A stretch of 64,000 bases of DNA from JABSOG01 sp041583135 (GCA_041583135.1 JBFHGJ010000001.1:1-64000); one strand, 5' to 3'; shown: positions 26,155-35,612, counted from the stretch's first letter. Translations and numbers: made by a program. Notes: generated by a model from the letters alone, not told the origin.

Positions 26155-26910
26155 ATGATTAGCAACAAGATGAGTTTAATTCCCGGCAAAGAAATCGCCT
26201 GTATTTATGACCAATATGGGCCTGTAAGAGTGTTTGACGATGGCTGTAGACGCCATTTGAGCTTTGGCAACAATGATGAACAAAGCTGTATCAACAAAGC
26301 CAAACCGGCACTATTGCAGTATGACTACAATCGCTCGATGATGTTGGTTATGCTGCTGTGTCAGCCAAAACAGGCGTTGCTGCTTGGTTTGGGGGGCGGC
26401 AGTTTGTGCCATTGTTTGGTGACTTATTTTCCTGAGCTTGAGCTTACGGTGGTTGAACTCAGAGAAGCGGTGATCAAAATGGCCAAGCAGTATTTTGCGT
26501 TGCCGCAAAACCCCAGACTTAGGCTGGTCAATGCCGATGCACTTCAGTTTATCTCTGAGCTTGAAGACGATAGCTACGATTTACTATTTAGCGATCTCTA
26601 TATTACCGAGGGGCTTGAAGCGCGACAACTTACTGTGGCTTTTATCACTCAAACTGTCAGAGTATTGCGCGCCGATGGCTTTTTGGTCATGAATGCACTG
26701 TTTGAATATCGCACCGACAAAATTATGCGCACGTTGTTGCTAGAACACTTTGACACGCTGTATGAACGGGTCACCAAAGATGGCAACTGGGTGATCATTG
26801 CTTGTAACGGCCAGCCAAAAGTCGAGAAAAAGCAATTAAAGCAAGCGGCAAAGCACTTATCAGAAACCTTAGGCTTTTCCTTGGTTGAACAACTCAGACA
26901 ATTAGATTGA
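26155..26910 (+). CDS. Spermidine synthase-fold protein (SAM/dcSAM-binding, function unknown)
   Basis: A 251-aa Rossmann-fold protein of the spermidine synthase superfamily. The nucleotide-binding loop is ALLLGLGGGSLCHCL; true spermidine synthases have GGGDGG. TVVELREAV holds the acidic residue for SAM ribose, and DLLFSDLYI stands where SpeE has the catalytic Asp segment. Loss of the GGDGG aspartate and no speD nearby suggest a methyltransferase-like or other role. The ATG at 26155 is weakly served; an ATG five codons later is possible. It diverges from recQ and converges with rimJ, overlapping its end by 9 bases. Confidence 0.75.
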   Translation: MISNKMSLIPGKEIACIYDQYGPVRVFDDGCRRHLSFGNNDEQSCINKAKPALLQYDYNRSMMLVMLLCQPKQALLLGLGGGSLCHCLVTYFPELELTVVELREAVIKMAKQYFALPQNPRLRLVNADALQFISELEDDSYDLLFSDLYITEGLEARQLTVAFITQTVRVLRADGFLVMNALFEYRTDKIMRTLLLEHFDTLYERVTKDGNWVIIACNGQPKVEKKQLKQAAKHLSETLGFSLVEQLRQLD

Positions 26911-27474
26911 TGGATTGATCAGAGCATTGAGCACATGATCTTGCCATTGCCCGTCAATTTTGAGCAGCGCCTTGGCATAGCCTTCTTTGGCAAAGCCCAA
27001 GCGCTTTAACAGCTTGGCGCTACGCTCATTTTGCGGCATGTGATTGGCGTTGATGCGGTGTAGTTGATAGTGCCTCATCATATGGGGCAATAAGCGCTGC
27101 AACACCTCAAACATCAGCCCTTGTCCTTGGTATTTTTGCGCAATGGAATAACCCAGGTTACAACACTGAGCGACGCCATGGACGATATTGGTAAAATTGG
27201 CAACGGCAATGACCTCATTACGACCGAGGTTAAGGGCTGCAAAATTGGCGCTGACACCGAATTGATGGTTCTGCCTATAACGCTCAATCATGCGCTGCCA
27301 ACCTTCTACGCTAAAATAGTGCTCGCCTCTGCGCGGTTCCCAACATTTAAGATGGGACCAGTTTTCGCGGTAGTAGCGAGCCATTAAAGGCGCATGTTCA
27401 GGCGCCAGCAGAACGATATTGCTGCGATCTGTGTGCAGTTCGTCCAGCTGAGCCAAATTGGCGGGGTTAGACAT
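26902..27474 (-). CDS. rimJ: Ribosomal protein S5 alanine N-acetyltransferase RimJ
   Basis: A 190-aa GNAT enzyme matching E. coli RimJ, which acetylates the N-terminal alanine of ribosomal protein S5. Matches include KCWEPRRGEHYFSVEGWQ, VIAVANFTNIVHG, the acetyl-CoA loop region LGYSIAQKYQGQGLMFE, and LLKRLGFAKEGYAKALLKIDGQWQDHVL. The ATG overlaps the rraB stop by one base (TAATG), so the two are coupled. Confidence 0.9.
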   Translation of the reverse strand: MSNPANLAQLDELHTDRSNIVLLAPEHAPLMARYYRENWSHLKCWEPRRGEHYFSVEGWQRMIERYRQNHQFGVSANFAALNLGRNEVIAVANFTNIVHGVAQCCNLGYSIAQKYQGQGLMFEVLQRLLPHMMRHYQLHRINANHMPQNERSAKLLKRLGFAKEGYAKALLKIDGQWQDHVLNALINPSI

Positions 27475-27797
27475 TAGGCCATGATGCCCCAGCCGTCGGC
27501 ATAACCCTCACACTTATCGGCAATCGATTCAAAGGCTTTTTCCCACTCGCAAATGCTGTCGTAGCTGGGTACCACTGAGACAGTGCAGCTGACATCCCAG
27601 ACACCTGGGGTTTCGTCTTCAAACACTTTTACAGTTACCTCAGGATGGGACTTTGCCATGACCTCGGCCATTTTTTCCGCCTGCGGTTTTTTCTCAAATA
27701 GATGAAAAAAGTCCACCGGGTAGGTTTTGCTGAGATCGATGCCCTCAGCTTGCATTTCGGCCAACAGGCGGCCGTTCTCATCATCTGGAAACGTCAT
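27474..27797 (-). CDS. rraB: Ribonuclease E inhibitor RraB
   Basis: A 107-aa acidic protein matching RraB, which binds the C-terminal half of RNase E and lowers its activity on some mRNAs. DFFHLFEKKPQAEKMAE and ETPGVWDVSCTVSVVPSY are family segments. Overlap with the rimJ start by one base suggests an operon with it. Confidence 0.9.
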   Translation of the reverse strand: MTFPDDENGRLLAEMQAEGIDLSKTYPVDFFHLFEKKPQAEKMAEVMAKSHPEVTVKVFEDETPGVWDVSCTVSVVPSYDSICEWEKAFESIADKCEGYADGWGIMA

Positions 27798-27845
27798 GTA
27801 AACTCTCGTTCATTGTCAATTGTCGGCGATTATAGCAAAGCTTGG

Positions 27846-28514
27846 TTATTGAAGTCCCAACTCTGCCATGACTTTGCTCAGTTTCGCTTGCAGTTGCTCG
27901 AGCTCGCCGGTTAAGTCACTCACCTGTTCTTCCAGCGCTGCGATGCGCATATCAGAGCTACTTGGCGGCCTGGTCGTTGCCGTATCTACCGTGGTATTGA
28001 TATCGACCTCACCACCAAATAGGTGGGCCCAGCGGCTGTCGCGCTTGCCCGGTTCACGATTGAGCTTAACCACTAACGGTTCAGCCATTTGTGCCATCTG
28101 TTCAAGTATTCGCTCAACCTCAGTGACATCACTAAATTCACACAATCGGTTGGTGCGAGTACGCAATTCACCCGGAGTTTGTGGCCCGCGCAAAAACAGC
28201 ACGCATAAGATCCCCAGCTGTTGCTTAGTGAGCTGTAAATCGCCGAATTCGGTGTTGCAAAAGCGGTGCTTTATTTTGGGCACTCTAGAGCCATAACCGG
28301 AGTCCTCGGTGATCAACCTCAAGGCTTTGAGTTCATCTACTGTTTGTTGCACTGTGGCTTCATCAAGGCTCAATACAGGTTCGCGTGAGCTTTTTTGATT
28401 GCAGCCGGTGACAAGGCCGTTTAGAGATAGGGGGTATTGATCTGGCGTTGTGGTTTCTTTTTCGATAAGAACGCCGATCACGCGGATTTGATAGGGGCTG
28501 AGTGCTTGTTTCAT
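27846..28514 (-). CDS. yceH: YceH family protein (DUF480)
   Basis: A 222-aa cytoplasmic protein of the YceH/UPF0502 family, built of winged helix-like domains and of unknown function. MKQALSPYQIRVIGVLIEKE, TPDQYPLSLNGLVTGCNQKSSREPV and LCVLFLRGPQTPGELRTRTNRL are the family signatures. A C-terminal coiled coil (IAALEEQVSDLTGELEQLQAKLSKVM, shown here only in part) ends the chain. Upstream of rraB on the same strand with a 48-base gap; possibly cotranscribed. Confidence 0.9.
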   Translation of the reverse strand: MKQALSPYQIRVIGVLIEKETTTPDQYPLSLNGLVTGCNQKSSREPVLSLDEATVQQTVDELKALRLITEDSGYGSRVPKIKHRFCNTEFGDLQLTKQQLGILCVLFLRGPQTPGELRTRTNRLCEFSDVTEVERILEQMAQMAEPLVVKLNREPGKRDSRWAHLFGGEVDINTTVDTATTRPPSSSDMRIAALEEQVSDLTGELEQLQAKLSKVMAELGLQ

Positions 28515-28620
28515 TGGTCAATCCTGCTTGACTTATTTGTCATTGATTTTAAGAGAATTTGCCAAGATTGCTAAGGCTTTTTTCGCTTACGCGGTTGAAA
28601 CTGGGCGCTTTATCACTATA

Positions 28621-28636
28621 CTGTACAAAAATACAA
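28621..28636. promoter_or_regulatory. Possible LexA box before topB
   Basis: CTGT-N8-ACAA, one base from CTGT-N8-ACAG, 16 bases before the topB ATG, with an AT-rich centre. One mismatch in the core weakens it, so the call is tentative. Confidence 0.25.
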
Positions 28637-28652
28637 TATAATTAATCTGCCA

Positions 28653-30665
28653 ATGAGACTCTATATTGCCGAAAAGCCCAGCCTTGCCAAAGCCATTGCC
28701 GAAGTGTTGCCAAAGCCTCACAAAAAGCAAGAAGGCTGTATTGTCGTTGGCAACGGTGATGTGGTGAGCTGGTGTATCGGCCACCTGCTAGAGCAAGTTG
28801 AACCGGAACACTATGACAGCGCCTACAAAAAATGGGCACTAGAGACCTTACCCATCATTCCGCAAAAATGGGCATTAAAGCCTAAAAGCAAAACCCGCAA
28901 GCAATTGACGGTATTAAAAGGGCTGATCAAACAAGCCCATGAACTGGTTCACGCCGGCGATCCTGACAGAGAAGGGCAGCTGTTGGTCGATGAGGTGATT
29001 GACTATGCCGGTGTCAGTGCAGCCAAAAAGCAAAGCATCAAACGCTGCCTTATTGCCGACTTAAACCCCAGTGCCGTCAAAAGAGCATTGGTGGGACTGA
29101 AGGACAATCGTCAGTTTGCGCCTTTGTCTATTTCGGCCCTTGCGCGCACCCGAGCCGATTGGCTATATGGCATTAATTTGACTCGGGCTTATACCGTGCA
29201 AGGGCGTAAAGTGGGTTTTGATGGTTTATTGTCGGTCGGGCGTGTTCAAACGCCGCTATTGGGGTTGGTGGTTAGGCGCGATTTGGAAATCGCCAATTTT
29301 GTCTCTAAGCCTTTTTATGAAGTGTTGGCGCATGTGCGTGATGGCAACAATCAGTGTTTTAGTGCCAAGTGGCAGCCCAGTGACGCTTGTCAGCCATATA
29401 TGGATGAACAAGGCCGTGTGTTGGTCAAAGCGCTGGCCGAGAATGTGGCGGGGCGTATCAGTAACCAAGTGGCGACGGTCACTCAGTTTGAACGCAAACT
29501 GAAAAAGCAAAATGCCCCTTTGCCTTTTAATCTCTCGCAATTACAAATCGATGCGGCCAAACGCTTCGGTATGAATGCACAAAAAGTGCTTGATATAGCG
29601 CAAGCTCTGTATGAAAGGCACAAGCTCATCACTTACCCTCGCTCGGAAAGCCGTCATTTGCCGGTGGAGCATTTTGCTCAAGCGCCAAGCGTGGTTAACG
29701 CCATTAGCGGCAGCTCCAGCGAGTTGAGCCGTTATACCCAACAGGCGGACCTTAGTCGTAAAAGCAGCGCATTTAACGACAGTAAGGTCACTGCTCACCA
29801 TGCCATTGTGCCAACAGAAAAAACCATGGCGCCGGGCCGCATATCAGCAGATGAACAAAAGATATATGATCTGATCGCACGGCAATATTTAGCACAGTTT
29901 TATCCCGCCTTTGAGTTTTATGAAACCAAGGTTGAACTTGAAATTGGTGGCGGTCGATTTACTGCCAGTGCCAAACAAACCCATAGTCTTGGGTGGAAGG
30001 TGATGTATGGCGGGGATAGGCCGAGCAAGAAATCCGATAGTGAAGATGGCAGTGACAGTACATCGGCATTACCTGCGATGCAGGTCGGTGACCAACTTCA
30101 TTGTGATAAAGGCGAGGTATTGGAAAAGCAAACTCAGCCGCCGAAACACTTTACCGACGCCACCTTACTGGCTGCCATGACTGGAATTGCCCGCTATGTG
30201 AAAGACCCGGCCATTCGCAAAGTGCTTAATGACACCGATGGCCTAGGTACCGAGGCGACTCGCGCGGGGATCATCGAGTTGCTGTTCAAGCGGGGTTTTT
30301 TGACGCGAAACGGCAAAATGATCCGGGCGACAGAGGCGGGTATCGGCTTGATACAAAGCTTGCCAGAGGTGGCCACCGTGCCGGATATGACCGCTCGCTG
30401 GGAATCGCAGTTAGGCAAAATTGCCGACAAAGCATTTAGTTATGACGGGTTTATGGGGGATATGCTCGGCGTACTCAATGGTTTGGTTGAAACGGCGCGC
30501 AATGAATTGCCGATGCATTTACAAGGGGTTAAAGCGGCCAAGCCGCGTTTTGCTAAAGGCAAACGGCGTGCTTATGGTAAAGGTGGTTCAAGCAGTTATA
30601 GCGCTAAAAAGCGCAGTAGTGCCAGCACCGCTAGAGGTGGTGGGCGAGGGCGTAATGCGGCTTAA
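28653..30665 (+). CDS. topB: DNA topoisomerase III TopB
   Basis: A 670-aa type IA topoisomerase that decatenates DNA and works with RecQ-type helicases. The Toprim domain opens at MRLYIAEKPSLAKAIAEVLP with HAGDPDREGQLLVDE as the acidic metal site. The active-site tyrosine is Tyr328 in LITYPRSESRHLP, the same number as in E. coli TopB. LNDTDGLGTEATRAGIIELLF and TARWESQLGKI are late core motifs. The tail (about 625-670) is basic and rich in Ser/Gly/Arg, probably a DNA-binding extension. It ends 4 bases inside the next convergent gene. Confidence 0.95.
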   Translation: MRLYIAEKPSLAKAIAEVLPKPHKKQEGCIVVGNGDVVSWCIGHLLEQVEPEHYDSAYKKWALETLPIIPQKWALKPKSKTRKQLTVLKGLIKQAHELVHAGDPDREGQLLVDEVIDYAGVSAAKKQSIKRCLIADLNPSAVKRALVGLKDNRQFAPLSISALARTRADWLYGINLTRAYTVQGRKVGFDGLLSVGRVQTPLLGLVVRRDLEIANFVSKPFYEVLAHVRDGNNQCFSAKWQPSDACQPYMDEQGRVLVKALAENVAGRISNQVATVTQFERKLKKQNAPLPFNLSQLQIDAAKRFGMNAQKVLDIAQALYERHKLITYPRSESRHLPVEHFAQAPSVVNAISGSSSELSRYTQQADLSRKSSAFNDSKVTAHHAIVPTEKTMAPGRISADEQKIYDLIARQYLAQFYPAFEFYETKVELEIGGGRFTASAKQTHSLGWKVMYGGDRPSKKSDSEDGSDSTSALPAMQVGDQLHCDKGEVLEKQTQPPKHFTDATLLAAMTGIARYVKDPAIRKVLNDTDGLGTEATRAGIIELLFKRGFLTRNGKMIRATEAGIGLIQSLPEVATVPDMTARWESQLGKIADKAFSYDGFMGDMLGVLNGLVETARNELPMHLQGVKAAKPRFAKGKRRAYGKGGSSSYSAKKRSSASTARGGGRGRNAA

Positions 30666-31345
30666 AGGCTTGGCTTAGGTTTGGCGCTGAGTCGTTTTTG
30701 CAGCTTGATCAGGTGTGCTTTTTTGGCGATGAGGTCGTCAAGAGTTCCCTCAAAAGTTTGGACTTTGAGTAAATTAGGCCAAGTCAGACGATTATTTAGA
30801 AGGCTCAAAGCGCAAGTGAGATTGATGGCATTGAAATATAGAATGAGTCGCTGAATAAAGTCATGGTTGACAGCTTTAAGCCCAAGTTTTGATGCCGTAC
30901 GTGAGTTTATTATATAGCTGCTGGCTTTGACGGTGATGCCATTTTGTGGCTGCTGTTCAAAGTGCTCGATGAGTGTTAGCAAGCCCTCGACATAGGCCGT
31001 AAACACCTGTTTTCTTTTTTGCTGGGCGCTATCTGTTTTATTCAGTACAAAGTAATAGTCAAATAGGCTACCACTGTGTAATACCAAGCGTTTTTTACGT
31101 ATTTTCTCTCCAATTAACAACGGCGAGTAGTAGATTAAGCTACCGGCCTTTACCCCACTTGGCACATCGATAAACGGCGCAAACACGCTTAAGGATAGGG
31201 CGATGACCAAAATGCTTAATACTGGCAAGCCTACGCTGAACAACACTGCGCCCATGGCAAGGTTAAACACAATAAAGCCTAAAGCGAGCTTTAGCTGGAA
31301 AATAAACTGTTGTTTTGGGGGAAGGCTGTAGAATCGATGTATCAT
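30662..31345 (-). CDS. Membrane protein of unknown function, two helices
   Basis: A 227-aa protein with two adjacent hydrophobic segments near residues 15-65 (LALGFIVFNLAMGAVLF and LPVLSILVIALSLSVFAPF) and a long hydrophilic C-terminal domain rich in Lys and Leu. The ATG at 31345 is preferred over a TTG at 31405 whose extra 20 residues look unlike a protein start, though no strong ribosome site marks either. I do not recognise the family. It is convergent with topB with a 4-base overlap. Confidence 0.7.
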   Translation of the reverse strand: MIHRFYSLPPKQQFIFQLKLALGFIVFNLAMGAVLFSVGLPVLSILVIALSLSVFAPFIDVPSGVKAGSLIYYSPLLIGEKIRKKRLVLHSGSLFDYYFVLNKTDSAQQKRKQVFTAYVEGLLTLIEHFEQQPQNGITVKASSYIINSRTASKLGLKAVNHDFIQRLILYFNAINLTCALSLLNNRLTWPNLLKVQTFEGTLDDLIAKKAHLIKLQKRLSAKPKPSL

Positions 31346-31428
31346 TTTGCGCTTAGGCTTGGATGAATTCACCCCTATTCTCGGCGCAATGGGGATTATG
31401 TGCAAGTCGCATTCGTTTTAACGCAAAA

Positions 31429-31454
31429 GCAAAAATGGGCCAACAGGCCCATTT
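31429..31454 (-). terminator. Intrinsic terminator of the RTX-like gene
   Basis: On the minus strand AAATGGGCC pairs with GGCCCATTT around TGTT, with a T-rich tail (TTTTTGCTTTT). It lies 28 bases after the stop at 31482. Confidence 0.8.
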
Positions 31455-31481
31455 CAGAGATCATGTGTCGGTTTGAGCGAG

Positions 31482-32558
31482 TTAAACCACAAAGTCCAAT
31501 TGCTGAACCAAGCCTGCGCTGCCGTCTTCATTGAGATAGTAGCCGCTTTTGCGGATCACCCCGAGCTTTTCATCCCCTTCACGGATGGTGTAGGGGCTAT
31601 CGACATTTTCAAGTGCTATGGCGCCGATGCCTTTGTCTTTCAGGCTGACTTGACGGTCTTCTTCGCCGTTTTTAATCCAAATGGTGAGCTGGTCAAATAC
31701 GCTGTCGTTTTCATCAATGTAGCCATCTTGGTTTTCATCGTACTGCGCCAAGTCGGCAAAACCGTTGCCAGAGAGCGCGCCAAACAATTCTGAACCGTCG
31801 TTGACGACGCCATCACCATTTTTATCCAGCGCTAAAAAGCCAAAGCCCTGCTGGAGTAAGGAGATATCGTCGTCTTGGTTGTCGGCGTCGATATCAAAGC
31901 TGAACTTTTCACCTGAGAGTTTGACTGGCGCCGTTGAAAAGCTGATCACCAATGGATCTTTCAGTTGTTCGCGCTTGACCACCTCTAATGAGAGTTCTTC
32001 ATATTCCTGTGAGAATTCAACGGCCATGGCAAATTTGGTTGTTTGACCATTTTCGCGTTCAATTACCCCGGCAAACTGCAACGAGTTACTCTCTTTTTCA
32101 TAGTGGTAGTTTTCAACCAACATCAAATCGTCTGGGCTACCGCCACCTTGAACCGGAGCGCCATTTTGCGCAGCGCCTGGCGGAGTAAGTGGCTGGGCGT
32201 CGTCACTGCCCATGGATTGAACTTTGTCTTTTAAGCGGGCGGCGTCAAATAAATCGATTTTTTTGCCGGACATGCGCTCTAAGATCATTTTCATCAGCAG
32301 TAAGCTCTTGTCGTAATGCTCCATCATCGGGTCGTCCATGCCTTGGCCTTTTTCGGCCTTGGCGGGCTTATTGCCGACACCTTTTTCAAGGCCCATGGCA
32401 TCGCGTCGGGATTGCTCTAAATTTTGGTTGCTGATCTCGACCATGGCGGCATTCGAAAGCCCTTGTGGTAGCGATTTCAACTGACTAACACGACGTTCGT
32501 GCGATTCTTCACGTTTGTAGTCGTTAGAAATCGCAGTCTGAGATGATGCGATTTTCAT
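31482..32558 (-). CDS. RTX/EF-hand-like calcium-binding protein without signal peptide
   Basis: A 358-aa acidic protein. The C-terminal third reads LDKNGDGVVNDGSELFG and QYDENQDGYIDENDSVFDQLTIWI, the DxNxDG calcium loops that precede nonapeptide repeats in RTX proteins. It lacks those repeats and lacks a signal peptide. The N-terminus (MKIASSQTAISNDYKREESHER) is hydrophilic. A disordered proline/glycine linker lies near 115-145. Function is unknown; export by a type I or flagellar route is possible but unsupported. GCCGATAT at 32593-32600 resembles a sigma-28 -10 box but has no good -35. Confidence 0.75.
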   Translation of the reverse strand: MKIASSQTAISNDYKREESHERRVSQLKSLPQGLSNAAMVEISNQNLEQSRRDAMGLEKGVGNKPAKAEKGQGMDDPMMEHYDKSLLLMKMILERMSGKKIDLFDAARLKDKVQSMGSDDAQPLTPPGAAQNGAPVQGGGSPDDLMLVENYHYEKESNSLQFAGVIERENGQTTKFAMAVEFSQEYEELSLEVVKREQLKDPLVISFSTAPVKLSGEKFSFDIDADNQDDDISLLQQGFGFLALDKNGDGVVNDGSELFGALSGNGFADLAQYDENQDGYIDENDSVFDQLTIWIKNGEEDRQVSLKDKGIGAIALENVDSPYTIREGDEKLGVIRKSGYYLNEDGSAGLVQQLDFVV

Positions 32559-32660
32559 GCTGAACTCTCCTTAAGAGTTTTTGGCTTAACTTCTATATCG
32601 GCAGCACGAACGAGAAAATGAATTTTTTTTTAGAACAATAAGGAATATCGTTGGCGATGG

Positions 32661-34031
32661 TTATTTAGCGGGGAGCAAAACCGCCCGTTGGTATTTTTCC
32701 AGCAGGTTGACGTAATAGTCGATAGGCCAGCGGCGATATTCGGCTTCACGTACCGCTTCGAGCAGAAAGTTTTGGGCTTGTTCGATTTGGCCGAGTTCAA
32801 AGTGGGCTACGGCTAAGATCCCAAGCAGTTGTGGGTTGTTGTGGTCGATGGCCATTGCCTGCCGCGCCAGCTTTATTGCTTGGTCGAGATCTTTGATGTT
32901 GGCGTCTTCACTGGTGGTCAAGGTTTTGGCATAGAGAATGATCGCTGGCAATTGATTGGCTTCAACCAAACCTTTCAGCTCGTTTACTGCGGCTTTTGTA
33001 TCGCCATTCGGATTGGCGAGGGTTAGTCTGAGTTTGGCAAGTTTTGCCGCAGGGTAGCCGTTGTGCTCGGCCAATGTCAGCCAGTGAGCGGCTTTTTGCT
33101 TATCGGGTTCACAGCGGCTTTTGGTGCTGAGGCATTGATATAGGGCAAATTGCGCCGCAGGGTAGCCGTTGATAGCGGCTTTGAGTAGCCAACTCAGGCT
33201 TTGGCCATACTGGCTGGACAGTACGTCGTGTTCAATCAGCTTCGACAGTACATACTGTGATTTGGCGTCACCGGCATTGGCTTTGTTCATCAGCGCCTTT
33301 TGCTCGGGGGAGCCAATAAAGGTGGTATTTTGCTGATAGAGGGCGAACAGCCGGGTGTTTAAGTCAAAGCGCTTGGGTAAGTTGGCCGCGTCATTTTGTG
33401 GCTTGAATTGCCAACTCGATAAGGTGGTGTTGATTGTCGTCAAAATATCACTTTGCCATGAGGCGTTTGGATAGCTGGCGAGTGTTTGCAGGTTTTCGAC
33501 ATGGCCGCTTTCATTGATATCAAATTGCACAATTGACCAAAACGCTTGCTGCTTTTCGTATGCTTCGGTGGGGTAGGCCACCTCGGGCGTATCGATTGGC
33601 TGTGGTAGCTGGCTTATGGGCATGGCCGTAGCGTGTATCTGCGGATACAGGTTTTGGCTCAGAGCCTGCTGACCGTATTGGCTTTGTAACTCGCCAAAGC
33701 GCTGTTTACCGGCACGCCTTGAGGTCAGTAAGGTGCGGTATTGCAAATACAGTGCGTCTGCTTTGGTTTGATTTTGTGCTTTGGCCATTAGTGCCCAAGC
33801 GTAGGCGTTGACATAATCGATTTTACTGCCGTGACCCTGACCATAGGCTTCGCTCAATAATACTTGAGCGGGGCCATAGCCGCGTTTGGCCAAGGTCTGA
33901 AGACGAGTAAAGCTTTTTTGATAATCGCCGGTTTGATACCACTGTTGTACCGTGGCAAAGTCGGCAGAAGTCGCGCTGCTGGCCAGCGGGGTTAACGCAA
34001 TAAGCAGTAAACTGGCCAGTCGCTTGTTCAT
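32661..34031 (-). CDS. Periplasmic Sel1-repeat protein with TonB-C-like domain
   Basis: A 456-aa exported protein (signal peptide MNKRLASLLLIALTPLASSA). Near 150-215 a TonB C-terminal-like domain is visible (PEVAYPTEAYEKQQAFWSIVQFDINESGHVENLQTL, in part). Sel1/TPR-type helical repeats occur near 30-75 (GYGPAQVLLSEAYGQGHG) and 245-345 (AKSQYVLSKL, GYPAAQFALYQC, GYPAAKLAKL), with a TPR-like end. A protein-interaction role in the periplasm is likely; no substrate is known. It starts four bases after the sthA stop, so the two are cotranscribed. Confidence 0.8.
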   Translation of the reverse strand: MNKRLASLLLIALTPLASSATSADFATVQQWYQTGDYQKSFTRLQTLAKRGYGPAQVLLSEAYGQGHGSKIDYVNAYAWALMAKAQNQTKADALYLQYRTLLTSRRAGKQRFGELQSQYGQQALSQNLYPQIHATAMPISQLPQPIDTPEVAYPTEAYEKQQAFWSIVQFDINESGHVENLQTLASYPNASWQSDILTTINTTLSSWQFKPQNDAANLPKRFDLNTRLFALYQQNTTFIGSPEQKALMNKANAGDAKSQYVLSKLIEHDVLSSQYGQSLSWLLKAAINGYPAAQFALYQCLSTKSRCEPDKQKAAHWLTLAEHNGYPAAKLAKLRLTLANPNGDTKAAVNELKGLVEANQLPAIILYAKTLTTSEDANIKDLDQAIKLARQAMAIDHNNPQLLGILAVAHFELGQIEQAQNFLLEAVREAEYRRWPIDYYVNLLEKYQRAVLLPAK

Positions 34032-34035
34032 TGGC

Positions 34036-35505
34036 TTAAAACAGGCGATTAAGACCGTTTAGCGCAGCGGTGCGATACGCCTCGGCCATGGTGGGATAGT
34101 TAAAGGTGGTATCGACGAAATACTCTATGGTATTGCCACCGTTTTTCTGCTCCATGATAGCTTGGCCGATGTGAATGATCTCTGAGGCACGTTCACCAAA
34201 GCAGTGTACGCCTAATATTTCTTTGGTTTGGGCATCAAACAAGATCTTCAAACAGCCGACATCGGTACCGGCGATCTGCGCTCTGGCAAGGTGCTGAAAA
34301 TCGGCTCTGCCTACCTCATAAGGGATTTTGGCCCGGGTCAGGTCTTCTTCGGTTTTACCCACCGAGCTTATCTCTGGGATGGTATAGATACCGGTCGGAA
34401 TATCTTCAATCAGCTTGGTCACGCTCGCTTGCGGGTTAACCATGGCTTTGGCCGCAATGCGACCTTGGTCAAAGGCTGCACTGGCAAGGCTGGGATAACC
34501 GATGACATCTCCGACGGCATAGATATTTTCAACCTCGGTTTGGTACTGGGCATTGACGCGCAGTTGACCACGGCCGTCGGCCTTCAGGCCGACATTGGCT
34601 AGGTTTAAGCTGTTGGTGTTGCCGGTTCTACCGGTGGCAAACAATAAACAGTCCGCTTTCATGCGCTTGCCGGATTTAAGCTTAACAATCACGCCATCAT
34701 CGACACCGGTGACGGTTTCGTATTCCTCACCATGGCGAATTCGAACACCGTTTTTACGAAGGTGGTAGCTCAAAGAGTCGGAGATCTCTGAATCCAAAAA
34801 CGACAGCAATCGCTCTCGGTTGTTGACGAGGTCAACTTTCACCCCAAGACCGCGGAAAATAGAGGCGTATTCACAGCCGATAACGCCGGCGCCCAAGATG
34901 ATGATGGTACGCGGGGTGTCTTTAAGGCCCAGTATGGTATCTGAATCAAAGATATGCGGATGATTGAAATCGACATTAGATGGACGATAGGGCCTTGAGC
35001 CACAGGCAATGACAATTTGCTCGGCGCTTAAGCGTTCAGCGATGCCTTCCGGGGTTTTGATCTCGATGGTGTTGCCATCGACAAATGAGGCTTCACCATG
35101 AAACAGATCTACATGGTTACGCGAGTAAAAAGATCCGCGCATTTTGGTTTGCTCGGCGATGACATTTCTGGCATGGCTGAGGATGTCGGGAAAGGTCAAG
35201 CTTACCGGCGGGTTATCTTTACGAAATAGAGGGTTGGAATTAAATTCCATCAAGCGACTGACACTATGACGCAATGCCTTTGAAGGGATGGTGCCAGAGT
35301 GCGTGCAACTGCCGCCGACAGAACGTTGACGCTCAATTATCGCGACTTTTTTATGACTTTTGGCAAGATTGATGGCGGTACCTTCACCACCAGGGCCGGT
35401 GCCGATGATAATGGCGTCATACTGACGTTGCACTTTGCTGCTTTTCTGGGCCTTCGCCGATTTGGCGTTGCCTTTGGCTGTTGAGTCGTGTTGCGTGTCT
35501 GGCAT
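34036..35505 (-). CDS. sthA: Soluble pyridine nucleotide transhydrogenase SthA
   Basis: A 489-aa FAD enzyme that balances NADPH and NADH by hydride transfer. FAD site IIGTGPGGEGTAINLAK, GGSCTHSGTIPSKALRHSVSR near the redox region, second Rossmann motif ILGAGVIGCEYASIFRGLGVKVDLV, and FATGRTGNTNSLNL match E. coli SthA closely. The N-terminus has about 25 extra residues rich in Lys, Ser and Ala. The only ATG options are at the start, so the extension seems real. Confidence 0.95.
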   Translation of the reverse strand: MPDTQHDSTAKGNAKSAKAQKSSKVQRQYDAIIIGTGPGGEGTAINLAKSHKKVAIIERQRSVGGSCTHSGTIPSKALRHSVSRLMEFNSNPLFRKDNPPVSLTFPDILSHARNVIAEQTKMRGSFYSRNHVDLFHGEASFVDGNTIEIKTPEGIAERLSAEQIVIACGSRPYRPSNVDFNHPHIFDSDTILGLKDTPRTIIILGAGVIGCEYASIFRGLGVKVDLVNNRERLLSFLDSEISDSLSYHLRKNGVRIRHGEEYETVTGVDDGVIVKLKSGKRMKADCLLFATGRTGNTNSLNLANVGLKADGRGQLRVNAQYQTEVENIYAVGDVIGYPSLASAAFDQGRIAAKAMVNPQASVTKLIEDIPTGIYTIPEISSVGKTEEDLTRAKIPYEVGRADFQHLARAQIAGTDVGCLKILFDAQTKEILGVHCFGERASEIIHIGQAIMEQKNGGNTIEYFVDTTFNYPTMAEAYRTAALNGLNRLF

Positions 35506-35612
35506 TGATTTACCCTGTGAATCTATACGGGGGCAAATGATAGCACTGAATCACGCAAATGTTGATCACAACTATTTGACTTAGGCCCAGTAAATGCTCA
35601 ATTGCGCAAAAT

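Noticed and set aside
32593..32600. GCCGATAT before the RTX-like gene as a sigma-28 promoter
   Set aside because: The sequence 11 bases upstream has no acceptable -35 box.
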